From Choristoneura fumiferana (taxonomy: Eukaryota > Arthropoda > Insecta > Lepidoptera > Tortricidae), in contig NC_133497.1 of the NCBI RefSeq assembly GCF_025370935.1, positions 1,407,533-1,471,532 on the forward strand: 64,000 bases of DNA, read 5' to 3'. Positions 31,301 to 36,182 of this stretch are shown piece after piece. Position 1 is the stretch's first letter, and each line of letters begins with the position of its first letter. Below the pieces are notes generated by a model. The model saw nothing but the letters and a program-made list of their open reading frames with translations, made no database searches and was not told where the DNA came from. Both the position numbers and the translations under genes were made by a program.

Positions 31301-32094
31301 CTGGACAGGATGAGCAGGATGTCACTGCTAAATTATTGTATTGTTAGCAGATTTACATCAGTTCGCCAAATCTCCAGTCCCTAAATGTATTAGTTTAGCT
31401 TGTTCGTTTTCTGATTCAGTTGGAATACCTATAAAATCCTCTTTATTCGTTTTATCCCGTGGGATTTTCGGAAAGCCTGGAACATTTTGTTACCTGTTAG
31501 CATTATCTACCTGCATACCAAATTTGAAGTCTCTAATATTTATAACTACGGGGTTAAGGCAATCTATACTATTATTTTAAATGCGAAAGTGTGTGTTTGT
31601 ATGTTTGTCCGTCTTTCACGTCGAAACGGAGCGACGGATCGACGTGATTTTTGGCATAGAGATAGTTTATAGGCCAGAGAGTGACATAGGCTACTTTCTA
31701 TCCCGAAAAAAAGCACAGTTCCCGAGGGAACAGCGCGCGATAACCGAATTCCACGCGGGCGAAGCCGCGGGCAAAAGCTAGTTAGATTATATAATCATTT
31801 GCAATGCCGAAGCATTTGATTGTTCAGGACTATCATTGGCAAGATTCAGTAAAGAAGACTAGAAGAACAACAAGATTCAAGAATAATGAAGCTACTTACG
31901 GGTGCACTGTGGCATAGGTTGGGGCCAAGGATTTCCGCCGAAACAGTACGTCGTCTTGCTTCCAACCACTCCATACCCAGGATCACAGGTTACAGTCAAA
32001 CCAGCAAAGTCGTAGACTTGTCCCGGCACGGCTTCTGGCTTGTTGTAAACAGTGTAGGTGCCATGCGGTGGATACGCGGGCAGCACGCAGCCAC
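7154..32094 (-). CDS. HP14: Modular serine protease copy A, HP14/ModSP type (3' seven exons)
   Basis: Seven minus-strand exons join in phase: 32094-31900, 27475-27260, 18782-18621, 18288-18170, 17735-17559, 10007-9848 and 7380-7154. The product has a Sushi/CCP domain, a seven-cysteine domain, then an S1A protease with His (AAHC), Asp (ADIALV) and Ser (GDSGG). Sushi plus 'Wonton' plus protease is the order in moth HP14; the fly relative is ModSP. In that family the protein is a secreted zymogen that self-activates after pattern recognition and starts the prophenoloxidase and Toll cascades. The N-terminal LDLa repeats and signal peptide known for the family are not seen here. The inferred activation site NRL/IING (Leu at P1) supports the HP14 assignment. 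Introns are filled with transposons. The family call is strong; exact orthology is inferred. Confidence 0.82.
7603..8251 (+). pseudogene. Gypsy RT thumb / RNase H remnant
   Basis: 7603-7986 carries LKSFLGMINFYGKFI and a CDVRAHGLGAVLAAR block, the RT connection and the first RNase H Asp of Ty3/Gypsy polymerases. A frame break lies between about 7983 and 8028; the second frame ends with YVRTDKNTADGLSRL, the RNase H end. The palm domain with YXDD is deleted, so it is a pseudogene. Confidence 0.85.
8252..8313 (+). mobile_element. Nested retroelement tail with GAT repeats
   Basis: GAGGCCTGTGCCCAGCAGTG, then a TATATAGGCTG phrase and GAT repeats, interrupt the Gypsy reading frame. The same tail is inserted at 10757-10837, where a target duplication is visible. 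Confidence 0.75.
8539..8775 (+). pseudogene. Gypsy integrase core remnant
   Basis: VVSDNGPHF carries the second integrase Asp and HPASNGAA the final block. The position normally occupied by the catalytic Glu reads Lys (NGAAK). The frame then runs into an unrelated nested insertion at about 8776. The core is therefore inactive as read. Confidence 0.8.
8776..8905 (+). mobile_element. Nested LINE 3' tail with TTGTA repeats
   Basis: AAGCGATAAGGCCGCCTATT is followed by ACAATAAAGAGTCTTTGTA and a TTGTA tail. This matches the usual 3' end of a lepidopteran LINE/SINE and interrupts the Gypsy integrase. Confidence 0.65.
8940..9466 (+). pseudogene. Gypsy integrase C-terminal region remnant
   Basis: Phrases TTGESLAAILQGRQL and WYRDYSAQDKW followed by GRTDYRLGS are the C-terminal part of Ty3/Gypsy integrases. 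The frame shifts at least once (around 9110), and the final piece (9278-9466) is an acidic tail ending just before the 3' LTR. Confidence 0.75.
9470..9809 (+). repeat. Gypsy 3' LTR
   Basis: It repeats the end of the 5' LTR remnant and has a GT microsatellite at about 9598-9632. The end GTATTTTATTTAGCAC lies 38 bases from the protease exon. A related LTR part at 35815-35980 lies in the same place next to copy B, so this LTR predates the A/B split. Confidence 0.75.
9848..10007 (-). CDS. HP14: Copy A exon 6: SGWG / FCAG exon
   Basis: The acceptor TTAATCACAG is followed by VSGWGLTAADG; the exon ends FCAGNKN plus one base. 160 bp gives 53 codons plus one base. Continuing past the GC donor (AACG/GCAAGTACC) and joining to the Ser exon rebuilds NGTTVCEGDSGG, the standard form; the nearest GT would leave the wrong phase. 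The amino acids are identical to the copy B exon at 36023-36182. Confidence 0.88.
10757..10837 (+). mobile_element. 81-bp retroelement tail insertion with 12-bp TSD
   Basis: The insertion starts GGCCCAAGCCCTCTTGATCT and ends in GAT repeats. It is flanked by ACAAATTTCTTT at 10745-10756 and 10838-10849. Copy B has a single ACAAATTTCTTT at the same place (near 36924), so this is a true insertion with an empty-site control. Confidence 0.85.
11179..13119 (-). mobile_element. 5'-truncated LINE (Jockey/CR1 group) with intact RT region
   Basis: Its 3' end is at the low coordinate (tail of AATAAG repeats) and its truncated 5' end at 13119. It is flanked by ATGTA (11174-11178 and 13120-13124). Copy B has the uninterrupted sequence ATTGATGTACATAG near 37260. 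A single open frame spans most of the insertion, which argues for a recent event. Confidence 0.88.
11534..13102 (-). CDS. LINE reverse transcriptase, partial (522 aa)
   Basis: The frame is open across the 5' insertion junction and contains the RT blocks in order: NNHRPIAIIPVFSK, FTDMTKAFDHVDH, YGVPQGSVLGP and MFADDST (the FADD catalytic box at 12302-12313), followed by a typical Jockey/CR1 thumb and C-terminus. The endonuclease and ORF1 are absent because of 5' truncation. There are no stops or frameshifts. It is a mobile-element gene, not a host gene. Confidence 0.9.
   Translation of the reverse strand: MNMICNDIVTMHSMFMSPTTPREIEKIISSLKNTNSVGYDNIATKVVKFVSDTIAKHLSHIINISISTGVFPSSLKITKIKPLFKKGIKEDVNNHRPIAIIPVFSKVFEKAIHKKESTTILKKKKNLFCAEQKGFRKNVGINMAVYDFINIVMDSVDNGIPVCALFTDMTKAFDHVDHKILLYKLGLYGIRGQVRKLIESYLTDRQQYTEISRVCTKTKRDIIYTSDTKFVKYGVPQGSVLGPLLFLIYINDLTKAVYHPMIMFADDSTSIIKCKDLTQYEHDIKNVVGKIVTWLDHNNLIINLTKTNLMHFYQRKQVNDIYVDYAGQTIERVEVTKFLGLMIDSKLTWKFQADQVCKKLSKSAFALNKLAKIVNTDSLLTAYHGLVASTLRYGIIFWGNSTCRETVFKAQKRCIRAMYNLKMTESCVPFFKKYKILTFPSLYILEVAVFVHSHPSLFNKLTETRRLPVRSQYHHTLRRKTCKTALVRKSVLGMAPQIFNKIPDSFKELNLAQFKKKCHCYS
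13827..13959. mobile_element. MITE with CTGTTTCACCATC ends, copy A
   Basis: CTGTTTCACCATCCATTGAT is inverted at the other end (ATCAATAGATGGTGAAACAG), and nearly the whole 133 bp can pair, including GTTAAC and GACGGCATCAC blocks. It sits inside the right arm of the foldback element and is present in both copies (38604-38715 in B), so it is older than the A/B split. Confidence 0.8.
15660..15875 (+). mobile_element. SINE/LINE tail with TTTGAC repeats
   Basis: The phrase GATTCTTCTCAACAGAGGTT, then GAACCGGTGGTAA and a TTTTGACTTTGACT tail, recurs at 29740-29955 and 55920-56115. It is a dispersed retroelement 3' end, nested inside the 14490-16903 element. Confidence 0.65.
15917..16184. mobile_element. 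MITE with AGGGTTCCGTACC ends
   Basis: AGGGTTCCGTACC at 15917-15929 is matched inversely at 16172-16184. The interior includes TTTGTTGTATGGGGGCCCCC and GACGGACGGACAG. Related repeats lie near 33440 and 50325-50500. Confidence 0.7.
17559..17735 (-). CDS. HP14: Copy A exon 5: catalytic aspartate exon
   Basis: The acceptor TTTTTTTCCAG is followed by VSEIKIPVRYLGEAGHYQAD; the catalytic Asp (of ADIALV) is at 17676-17678. TYIRPICM supplies the Cys that bonds to the Cys before the activation site in this protease family. The exon is 177 bp, phase 0 to 0, and ends AAG/GTAATG. The amino acids are identical in copy B. Confidence 0.9.
18170..18288 (-). CDS. HP14: Copy A exon 4: catalytic histidine exon
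   Basis: This 119-bp exon starts with two bases of a split Ala codon and reads AHCFWKTERQ; the catalytic His codon is at 18281-18283. It ends GAHKSD at a normal GTGAGT donor. The split codon joins exon 3 to give VIISAAHC. The exon is too short to stand out as an open frame and was found by reading around the expected AAHC motif. Confidence 0.9.
18621..18782 (-). CDS. HP14: Copy A exon 3: linker and start of the protease domain
   Basis: After TATCTTTAG the exon reads DCGTPTPIANRLIINGKRT, then GELPWHAGVYDK and QICGGSLIS. The bond between Leu and Ile (NRL/IING) sits where trypsinogens have Arg/Ile, so it is the inferred activation site. The exon ends ATATCTG/GCAAGTATC, a GC donor. The 162 bp keep phase 1 to 1. 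Copy B differs by a Lys to Met change after VYD. Confidence 0.88.
19555..20055. mobile_element. ~500-bp insertion present only in the copy A TIR element
   Basis: The inverted relative at about 52160 runs straight through this position. The insertion has two tandem units of about 60 bp (TCATGAAGCCC and GTCGGTAAA phrases), a GC-rich exon-like stretch, and a dispersed-repeat end with GTATGTCGCACGGGCTGTG. Exact ends are uncertain because of a shared ATTT. Confidence 0.6.
19742..19839 (+). other. GC-rich exon-like open stretch, possibly captured host sequence
   Basis: An open stretch reads LLQDHMHTHVRRMVREAEGS and then VKSAA before a TAA. Its base composition is far more GC-rich than the flanks, and it lies inside a transposon insertion. 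It looks like the 3' end of a host coding sequence picked up by a mobile element. I do not recognise the protein. Confidence 0.35.
20640..21480 (+). pseudogene. RTE-like reverse transcriptase fragment inside the TIR element
   Basis: LRFADEVVHL holds a degraded YXDD box (FADE), followed by LEMNLEKTKIMTN, VYLGQEIRM and LVLTYGAETWVFTKD, the end of the RT domain of RTE-type LINEs. A stop follows at about 21220 and coding resemblance continues in broken frames (GRPQMRWTDDVKK-like). The inverted relative at 50690-51540 carries the same fragment, so it was amplified with the TIR element. Confidence 0.8.
22790..23070 (+). mobile_element. SINE-like repeat nested in the LINE
   Basis: It runs from GGTGGTAGGACCTTGTGCAA to CATCAGGAGACCCACTTGCT and a poly(A) tract, a very common lepidopteran retroelement end. 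It interrupts the LINE C-terminus, whose frame resumes at about 22750. Confidence 0.7.
23238..23920 (-). pseudogene. LINE reverse transcriptase fragment with YADD box
   Basis: VQVSLGVPTESVYGPIGY is an altered form of the usual G-PQGS-LGP block, and VYMYADDMCLL has the YADD catalytic box (23699-23710). A frame break near 23457 separates the thumb part (NWKLHINQVCNKLRS). The N-terminal RT blocks are absent. Confidence 0.85.
24091..24429 (-). pseudogene. LINE linker between EN and RT
   Basis: The frame holds RLEYTRFRNKVNKVINAAKN and KIWNNINGWLG, typical of the region between endonuclease and RT in Jockey/CR1 LINEs. It ends before the RT domain would begin. Confidence 0.7.
24634..25170 (-). pseudogene. 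LINE apurinic-type endonuclease domain, partial
   Basis: HLNIRSLRKQ, LILSEVNVKQNE and IIIGDMNLDLL are three of the catalytic blocks of the LINE endonuclease (Asn, Glu, and Asp/Asn). The frame ends before the final S-D-H block, at a run of altered sequence near 24640. Confidence 0.82.
25331..26043 (-). pseudogene. LINE ORF1 (coiled coil and RNA-binding-like) in two frames
   Basis: The first part (26043-25810) is helical and charged (AELADLKEKTEAK); the second (25879-25331) continues as a coiled coil (EERVEMLEQKEKEKN) and then a basic globular region with IVIKMRTKAARDQLIQKRK, like the RNA-binding ORF1 of several LINE clades. The two overlap in different frames around 25810-25879, showing a frameshift. 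Confidence 0.7.
26110..26335 (+). repeat. LINE 3' tail with TTGTA repeats
   Basis: GCAATAAGGCCACCTGTTGT, then TTCAATAAAGAGTTGTTGTA. The end of it is shared with copy B at about 54088-54165, so it marks intron sequence common to A and B. Confidence 0.6.
26969..27185. mobile_element. MITE with AACCGACTACAAAAA ends
   Basis: AACCGACTACAAAAACCCAT pairs with the inverse at the far end (ATGGTTTTTTGTAGTCGGTT). The second block AGTCTGAAGTCGGTGCCTCA pairs with TGAGGCACCGACTTCAGACT. Only about 60 bases in the centre are unpaired. Confidence 0.75.
27260..27475 (-). CDS. HP14: Copy A exon 2: seven-cysteine 'Wonton'-like domain
   Basis: A 216-bp phase 1-1 exon with acceptor CCTTCTAG and donor CCAG/GTATTC. 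It contains FCRLTPDPSVNYTCKITG, VVPECNGCFYYP and WDHVAVCQP, with seven cysteines and the CCP-like Trp before the last. It lies between the Sushi domain and the protease, the place of the Wonton domain in moth HP14. Symmetric phases make it a shuffle-compatible module. Copy B's version differs strongly. Confidence 0.82.
27660..28577. other. Gene-free intron sequence between Sushi and Wonton exons
   Basis: It holds dispersed-repeat phrases such as CAAAACCGCTGGGTCTAGAA-like and CCCACGGGATAGGGAATAAA near 27740-27830, which recur inverted at 35640-35760 and directly at 54720-54850. No gene is seen. Confidence 0.5.
28578..30167 (+). mobile_element. Helitron-like element carrying an internal satellite
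   Basis: It starts TCCTACTAATATTATAAATG after an A and ends AAAAGCTAG before a T. Inside are six tandem units of about 119 bp (28690-29460), a SINE-like stretch, and the TTTGAC tail at 29740-29955. There is no Rep/helicase sequence. Copy B has a 5'-truncated relative at about 55260-56328. Confidence 0.75.
28690..29460 (+). repeat. ~119-bp tandem repeat array (six units)
   Basis: The phrase GCTGGGCTTA (or a one-base variant) occurs at 28771, 28891, 29008, 29127, 29245 and 29367: spacings of 120, 117, 119, 118 and 122. Each unit also has CGATATTCCCACGGGATA and TAGGTAGCTGGACGTCTG. Open frames through it on either strand are artefacts of the repeat. Confidence 0.9.
30187..31560. mobile_element. 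TIR element remnant, right end lost (copy A)
   Basis: The left end matches the left TIR of the complete copy at 56345-57623 (ATGAGTTGATTGGTTTGGCG phrase). Here the right TIR is missing and the sequence passes directly into a Helitron at 31563. The interior includes a LINE C-terminal fragment. Confidence 0.6.
30379..30490 (+). pseudogene. LINE C-terminal fragment
   Basis: The plus frame reads AQRLSLAVQRGNAASVLGTM, a recurrent C-terminal phrase of insect LINE polyproteins. It is repeated at 56548-56650. Nothing upstream of it is a usable RT. Confidence 0.65.
31563..31781 (+). mobile_element. Short Helitron-like element (copy A)
   Basis: TC start, CTAG end (31778-31781) followed by T. 219 bp, near-identical to 57626-57846 in copy B and related to 1697-1928. 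It lies just 3' of the Sushi exon in the gene's direction. Confidence 0.75.
31900..32094 (-). CDS. HP14: Copy A exon 1 of the visible part: Sushi/CCP domain
   Basis: A 195-bp phase 1-1 exon with acceptor GTTCAG and donor ACCC/GTAAGTAGC. It reads GGCVLPAYPPHGTYTVYN, VTCDPGYGVVG and FGGNPWPQPMPQC: four Cys plus the Trp before the last Cys, the Sushi pattern. It joins exon 2 as MPQCTR-FCRLTP. Similarity to copy B stops about six bases into the intron beyond its acceptor. Confidence 0.88.
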
Positions 32095-32099
32095 CTGAA

Positions 32100-33414
32100 C
32101 TGCTGATAAAATTAACTAGGCTGGTATCACAGACTACAAGTCGAACCAAAAACTTACACCGCAACTTCGACGTGTCGTCATAGTTATTAAGCGATTACTT
32201 TTTATTTTATTTAGGTGGGTAGTTTCTTAATATCTTTGACAGTTGTAATTTTTCGAATAAACATGAATGAAAAAGTATATTGTTGGAAATGAGAGCGAGT
32301 AATTTGCATTATGCTGAGTGTGGACCTGTTTAGCGTCATGTGAGCCTTGTATTTGTTCTATGATTTTTTTTATTCTGTTTATTAGAACACGGCAACTGTT
32401 AAATTGTTATGTACGCTACGTGCCTACGGATGCTAATCTAGCAACATCGCAACCGGCACGAAGCACGAGGCGCTACCAAGCACCGCGCGCCAGCGGCGCC
32501 GGCGCCAGCGGACGCAGCCTCCAACGTTTAGTCATTGCTAGCATCGCATTGGCTCGGCTCTTAGGTTAAGTTAGGTTTAAGAACTATTTAATGTTATTTT
32601 TATATTTTAAGTAAATTTATTATTAATTGGTTTTTGGGCTCTTCGCCTGCAACTTTCATAAAGGCATTAAAGAACTAGAATACTGCACAGAATTTACACT
32701 CTCTCACTCAAAATTACTTTTTTGATAACGAGAGGGAGGTAGACGGGCAAGAGGGTAATCTGGTGGGAAATGATGATCACCATCGCCCAGGAGTACCAAA
32801 TACTCAAGAAGAGTCATTGGTCCGTTGCGGGCCTTTTAAGAAAGTATAAGCCCTAGTCTTGAAAGCCTCGATGTCATAGTTGTCAGGAAGCACTGAAGTT
32901 GATTCCACATTTTCACTGTATCTACGTGGCAGGAAGAGCTGTAGGCACATTGGTAGACCACCATTCATCGAGATAGTGTCGATGAAATTTTAGACATTCG
33001 GCGGGAAGTGCGATGGTGGAATTTCGCAGCAGGTAGCAACAATTCAACTAATGCTTCGAAGCACTCACCGCGGTAAAGCCTATACATACACAAAGAGAAC
33101 CTGCGTCCCTTCCTATACTTCCTTCCTTCTAAAATATCTTTATCCACTTTCTCTTTTTATTCGATCTGAGGTTTCTCTATATTCAAACTATGGCAAAGTC
33201 TGGAGTTATTCGTTTTTACAAGCTTTTATTTAATTTGCAAATGTATGTGTCAGTAAATAAAATGTTAAATAAATATTTTTTTAAATCAATCTACCGTCAA
33301 ACAGTTACGATCTTTGGTGTGTGTCCTGTTAACCAAATATTCTTATTAATTAAAGGTATTATATACTATAATTAGCGCCCGCCCCGGCTTCCCGACACGG
33401 GAAAAGTTAAAAAA
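32100..33414. other. Gene-free stretch 5' of the copy A Sushi exon
   Basis: No LDLa or signal-peptide exon is recognisable. 32430-32560 is unusually GC-rich but has no supported reading frame. 32735-33050 contains a diverged SINE-like repeat (CATCGCCCAGGAG and GTCCGTTGCGGGCC phrases). The rest is AT-rich and unassigned. Confidence 0.5.
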
Positions 33415-33818
33415 AAAAACGGCCAAGTGCGAGTCGGACTCGTACGAAGGGTTCCGTACATAAACAACATTAGACATTAGCATAAATCGACAAAAAAAAA
33501 CATTTGCTGTATGGGAGCCCACCTTAAATATTTATTTTATTTTTATTTAATTATTAATGTTTAAAGTACATTTATACAAATAAATAAGTACCTGTTGTTG
33601 TTATTAATATCGAGCAAAAAAAAATCACGTTTGTTGTATGGGAGCCCCCCTTAAACATTTATTTTGTTCTGTTTTTAGTATTTGTTGTTATTGCGGCAAT
33701 ACATCATCTGTGAAAGTTTCAACTGTCTAGCTATCACACAGACAGACAGACGGACAAGTGGAGTCTTAGTAATACCTAGGGTCCCGTTTCTATTACCCCT
33801 TGGGCACAGAACTCTAAA
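33415..33818. mobile_element. Dispersed 'GGGTTCCGTA' repeat
   Basis: GGCCAAGTGCGAGTCGGACT leads into GAAGGGTTCCGTACAT; the far end reads CCCTTGGGCACAGAACTCTA, a decayed inverse of the start. GTTGTATGGGAGCCC occurs twice inside. It is related to 15917-16184. Confidence 0.6.
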
Positions 33819-33824
33819 AAGGTC

Positions 33825-34052
33825 TCTAATCAAGGGCACTTCACACACATTTTCAGCTCAATTTCCAAAAACTACACCCGACACGCACGAAGCCGGGGCG
33901 CGTCAATAGAGTACTCGTAAATGCATTTTTTGGTTGATTGATATTTTTAATTTCGTGTCTTTCTTTTGAATGGAATGTCCGATTTGAATTATTCAAAAAG
34001 TAATCTACAGATATTGAAACCGTCTTGAATATAAAATTATGTATATGGATAA
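33825..34052 (+). mobile_element. Third, partial copy of the GCTGTAAC TIR family, ending at the gap
   Basis: CACTTCACACACATTTTCAGCTC and then GTAATCTACAGATATTGAAAC with GTCTTGAATAT match the order at 50205-50540 in the copy B element. The sequence runs into the N block, so the assembly join lies inside or beside a multicopy repeat. Confidence 0.6.
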
Positions 34053-34152
34053 NNNNNNNNNNNNNNNNNNNNNNNNNNNNNNNNNNNNNNNNNNNNNNNN
34101 NNNNNNNNNNNNNNNNNNNNNNNNNNNNNNNNNNNNNNNNNNNNNNNNNNNN
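34053..34152. other. Assembly gap (100 N)
   Basis: A run of exactly 100 N, the usual placeholder for a gap of unknown length. It separates copies A and B of the protease exons. Confidence 0.99.
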
Positions 34153-35530
34153 GTAGTAAATAAATTATTATCCTCTTTGGTAGATCTTAGAATCGAATAT
34201 TGAAATTACTCTCATATTATAGTATTCTAGAAGCTCTAAGATTAACGAGATTGAGATATTAATATTTAGCTTCAACCTAACTTATAACTGCTTATATTTT
34301 CTCAGTGTTTCTTCCAAATTGTCCCTTCGCATTTGGCCTAAATTAACAAACAAATCTATTTGGAACTAGAGTTGGGTTGTTTCACGGTCTCCATGGGAAC
34401 TAACTTTATATCCGAACTCCTATCTATCCTATAACCTTACTAATTGTATTAAGGAGACTAGTAATGGAAATACAACTCGTCACATCTATACTTATTATTG
34501 TACTCGGTTGACACTTATTGAATGAAGGTAAGCGCGTGACAGGCGTGAACTTTGTTCTAGTTGACTGAGTATTAATGGTCGGTATTGCGGACACGCTAGG
34601 ATCTACAGACTATACAAACCATTATGGCTGATGCTTTACAATGGAGTCTGTAGATTATTCCAAATTGTGTTTGGGGATCGAGGTCTCCAAACACATGTGG
34701 TCACCAGGGGTCAACTTCACCTCTGGCTGCTGAATATTGCTTCCTCTTTGTCGGACTAACCACCCGGCAACCCGGATTTCGGTCCGATGGGGTGCATACT
34801 TACTCACTTGGTAATAGGGCCAAAGTGGGGTTGCGGTTTACAATGTCCCGTGACTAAAAAGTGGCGTTGGGTGTCTTTGTGAGGCATGTGGGGGGAAGGA
34901 GACCCTCGCTTCTGGTTGAGGACGTAAATTGTGAAGCGCACCATAATAACAAACATTATTTAGAGTTCTTCTTCCAGACACTAGTCTGTTAGGGAACGGG
35001 GAGTAGGAGACCGTAGGTGCGTAGGATAGTCACTCCGTGGAAATTATAGGCATTAATAAAAACCTGCTCCGGGAGTGACTATAACATTTTTAGTCCTCTT
35101 AGTCATTAGAAGACTAGAGACGTACGTAACCGACGAGCGACCTTAAATAATTTCCCACGTAAGGTGCCGGAGTAGGCCGCAGGGAGGTGCCCAGCAAGAG
35201 GACGAATCTCATGGATCACGGCGGAGGAGGGGCCGGGTCTTCACGGGAAAAGCACCTCTTCTCTTAATAATATTATTAAGGAATATAAGCGTTACTAAGC
35301 AATTGTCATAATAATCTTAACTATATAAAAATTTAATCTTAGAGTCTTTATATTTCAACTCTCCTTTCTTTAAATATATATATATATATACTTATATATA
35401 TACAACGACTAGTTCACTTAATTTGAGCCTAGAACTACTGTAAATTTACATACAACTTAGGGTTCTTACCACCAGATGACGATCATTGCTGTACTTAGAT
35501 AAAAGTATATAAAAAAATATACCTAGTGCC
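34153..35530. other. Unclassified low-repeat segment after the gap
   Basis: This part lacks the MITE and Helitron phrases seen elsewhere. It has moderately GC-rich blocks (34660-35260) with no long open frame on either strand, and a TA repeat near 35375-35403. It could be the non-coding end of an unrecognised retroelement. I can assign no gene. Confidence 0.4.
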
Positions 35531-35539
35531 TACCCCTTT

Positions 35540-35812
35540 TGGGAACAGTACAGTACCTATTACCTACTTGCATGCCAAATTTCAAGTTTCTAATAATTAT
35601 AGTTACGGAAATAGGGCCATTTCAAAGTGAAAATATAAATCCCATTTATTCCCTATCCCGTGGGAATTTCGAAAAATCCTTTCTTAGCGAATGCCTACGT
35701 CATAACATCTACCTGCATGCCAAATTTCAGCCCGATCCGTCCAGTGGTTTGGGCTGTGCGTTGATAGATCACTATGTCAGTCAGTCACCTTTGAGTTTTA
35801 TATATTTAGATA
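35540..35812. repeat. Dispersed repeat flanking copy B
   Basis: CCCATTTATTCCCTATCCCG and CATCTACCTGCATGCCAAAT recur, in inverse orientation, in the Sushi/Wonton intron of copies A (27660-27890) and B (54690-54900). It ends where similarity between A and B begins. Confidence 0.55.
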
Positions 35813-35814
35813 TT

Positions 35815-35980
35815 TATGTAAGCGTATGTGTGTGTGTGTGTGTGTGTGAGATGTGTGTTTTTGAGTTTTTATTAAGGGTGAAGGTGTTATATAGGTACGT
35901 ATAAAGAGGGTAAGGTTATTATCAATATAATATTGTAAGATCTTTCAATAAACGGACCGAGAGTTGCACGTATTTTATTT
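35815..35980 (+). repeat. Gypsy LTR part beside copy B
   Basis: It matches 9590-9805 (GT microsatellite, CAATATAATATTGTAAGAT, GTATTTTATTTAGCAC) and stops at the same distance from the exon. No internal Gypsy sequence and no Ser exon follow on the far side. Confidence 0.75.
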
Positions 35981-36022
35981 AGCACATTATAATAGCTATA
36001 AAAATATAAGGCGGGTACTTGC

Positions 36023-36182
36023 CGTTCTTGTTTCCCGCACAGAACTTGTCGCTGGTAAGATGCGGCTTGAATTCAGAGGGTAACTCGTCCATGCACTTGG
36101 TCGCATCTACGTAAGGCAGGTCAGTGGTCAGCAGCAGCGAGGAGGCAGGGCCGTCTGCCGCCGTCAGTCCCCAGCCTGACAC
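36023..36182 (-). CDS. HP14: Copy B SGWG / FCAG exon
   Basis: Same 160-bp exon as 9848-10007, with an identical protein and the same GC donor (AACG/GCAAGTACC). In copy B it has no downstream Ser exon within the assembled sequence. Confidence 0.85.

Noticed and set aside
32318..32569. GC-rich plus-strand frame near 32450
   Set aside because: There are no recognisable domain, splice sites or homologue in copy B; high GC alone is not evidence for a gene.
32100..34052. LDLa or signal-peptide exons of copy A
   Set aside because: I searched both strands for the Cys spacing and acidic motif and saw none; the 5' part of the gene is not in this stretch.
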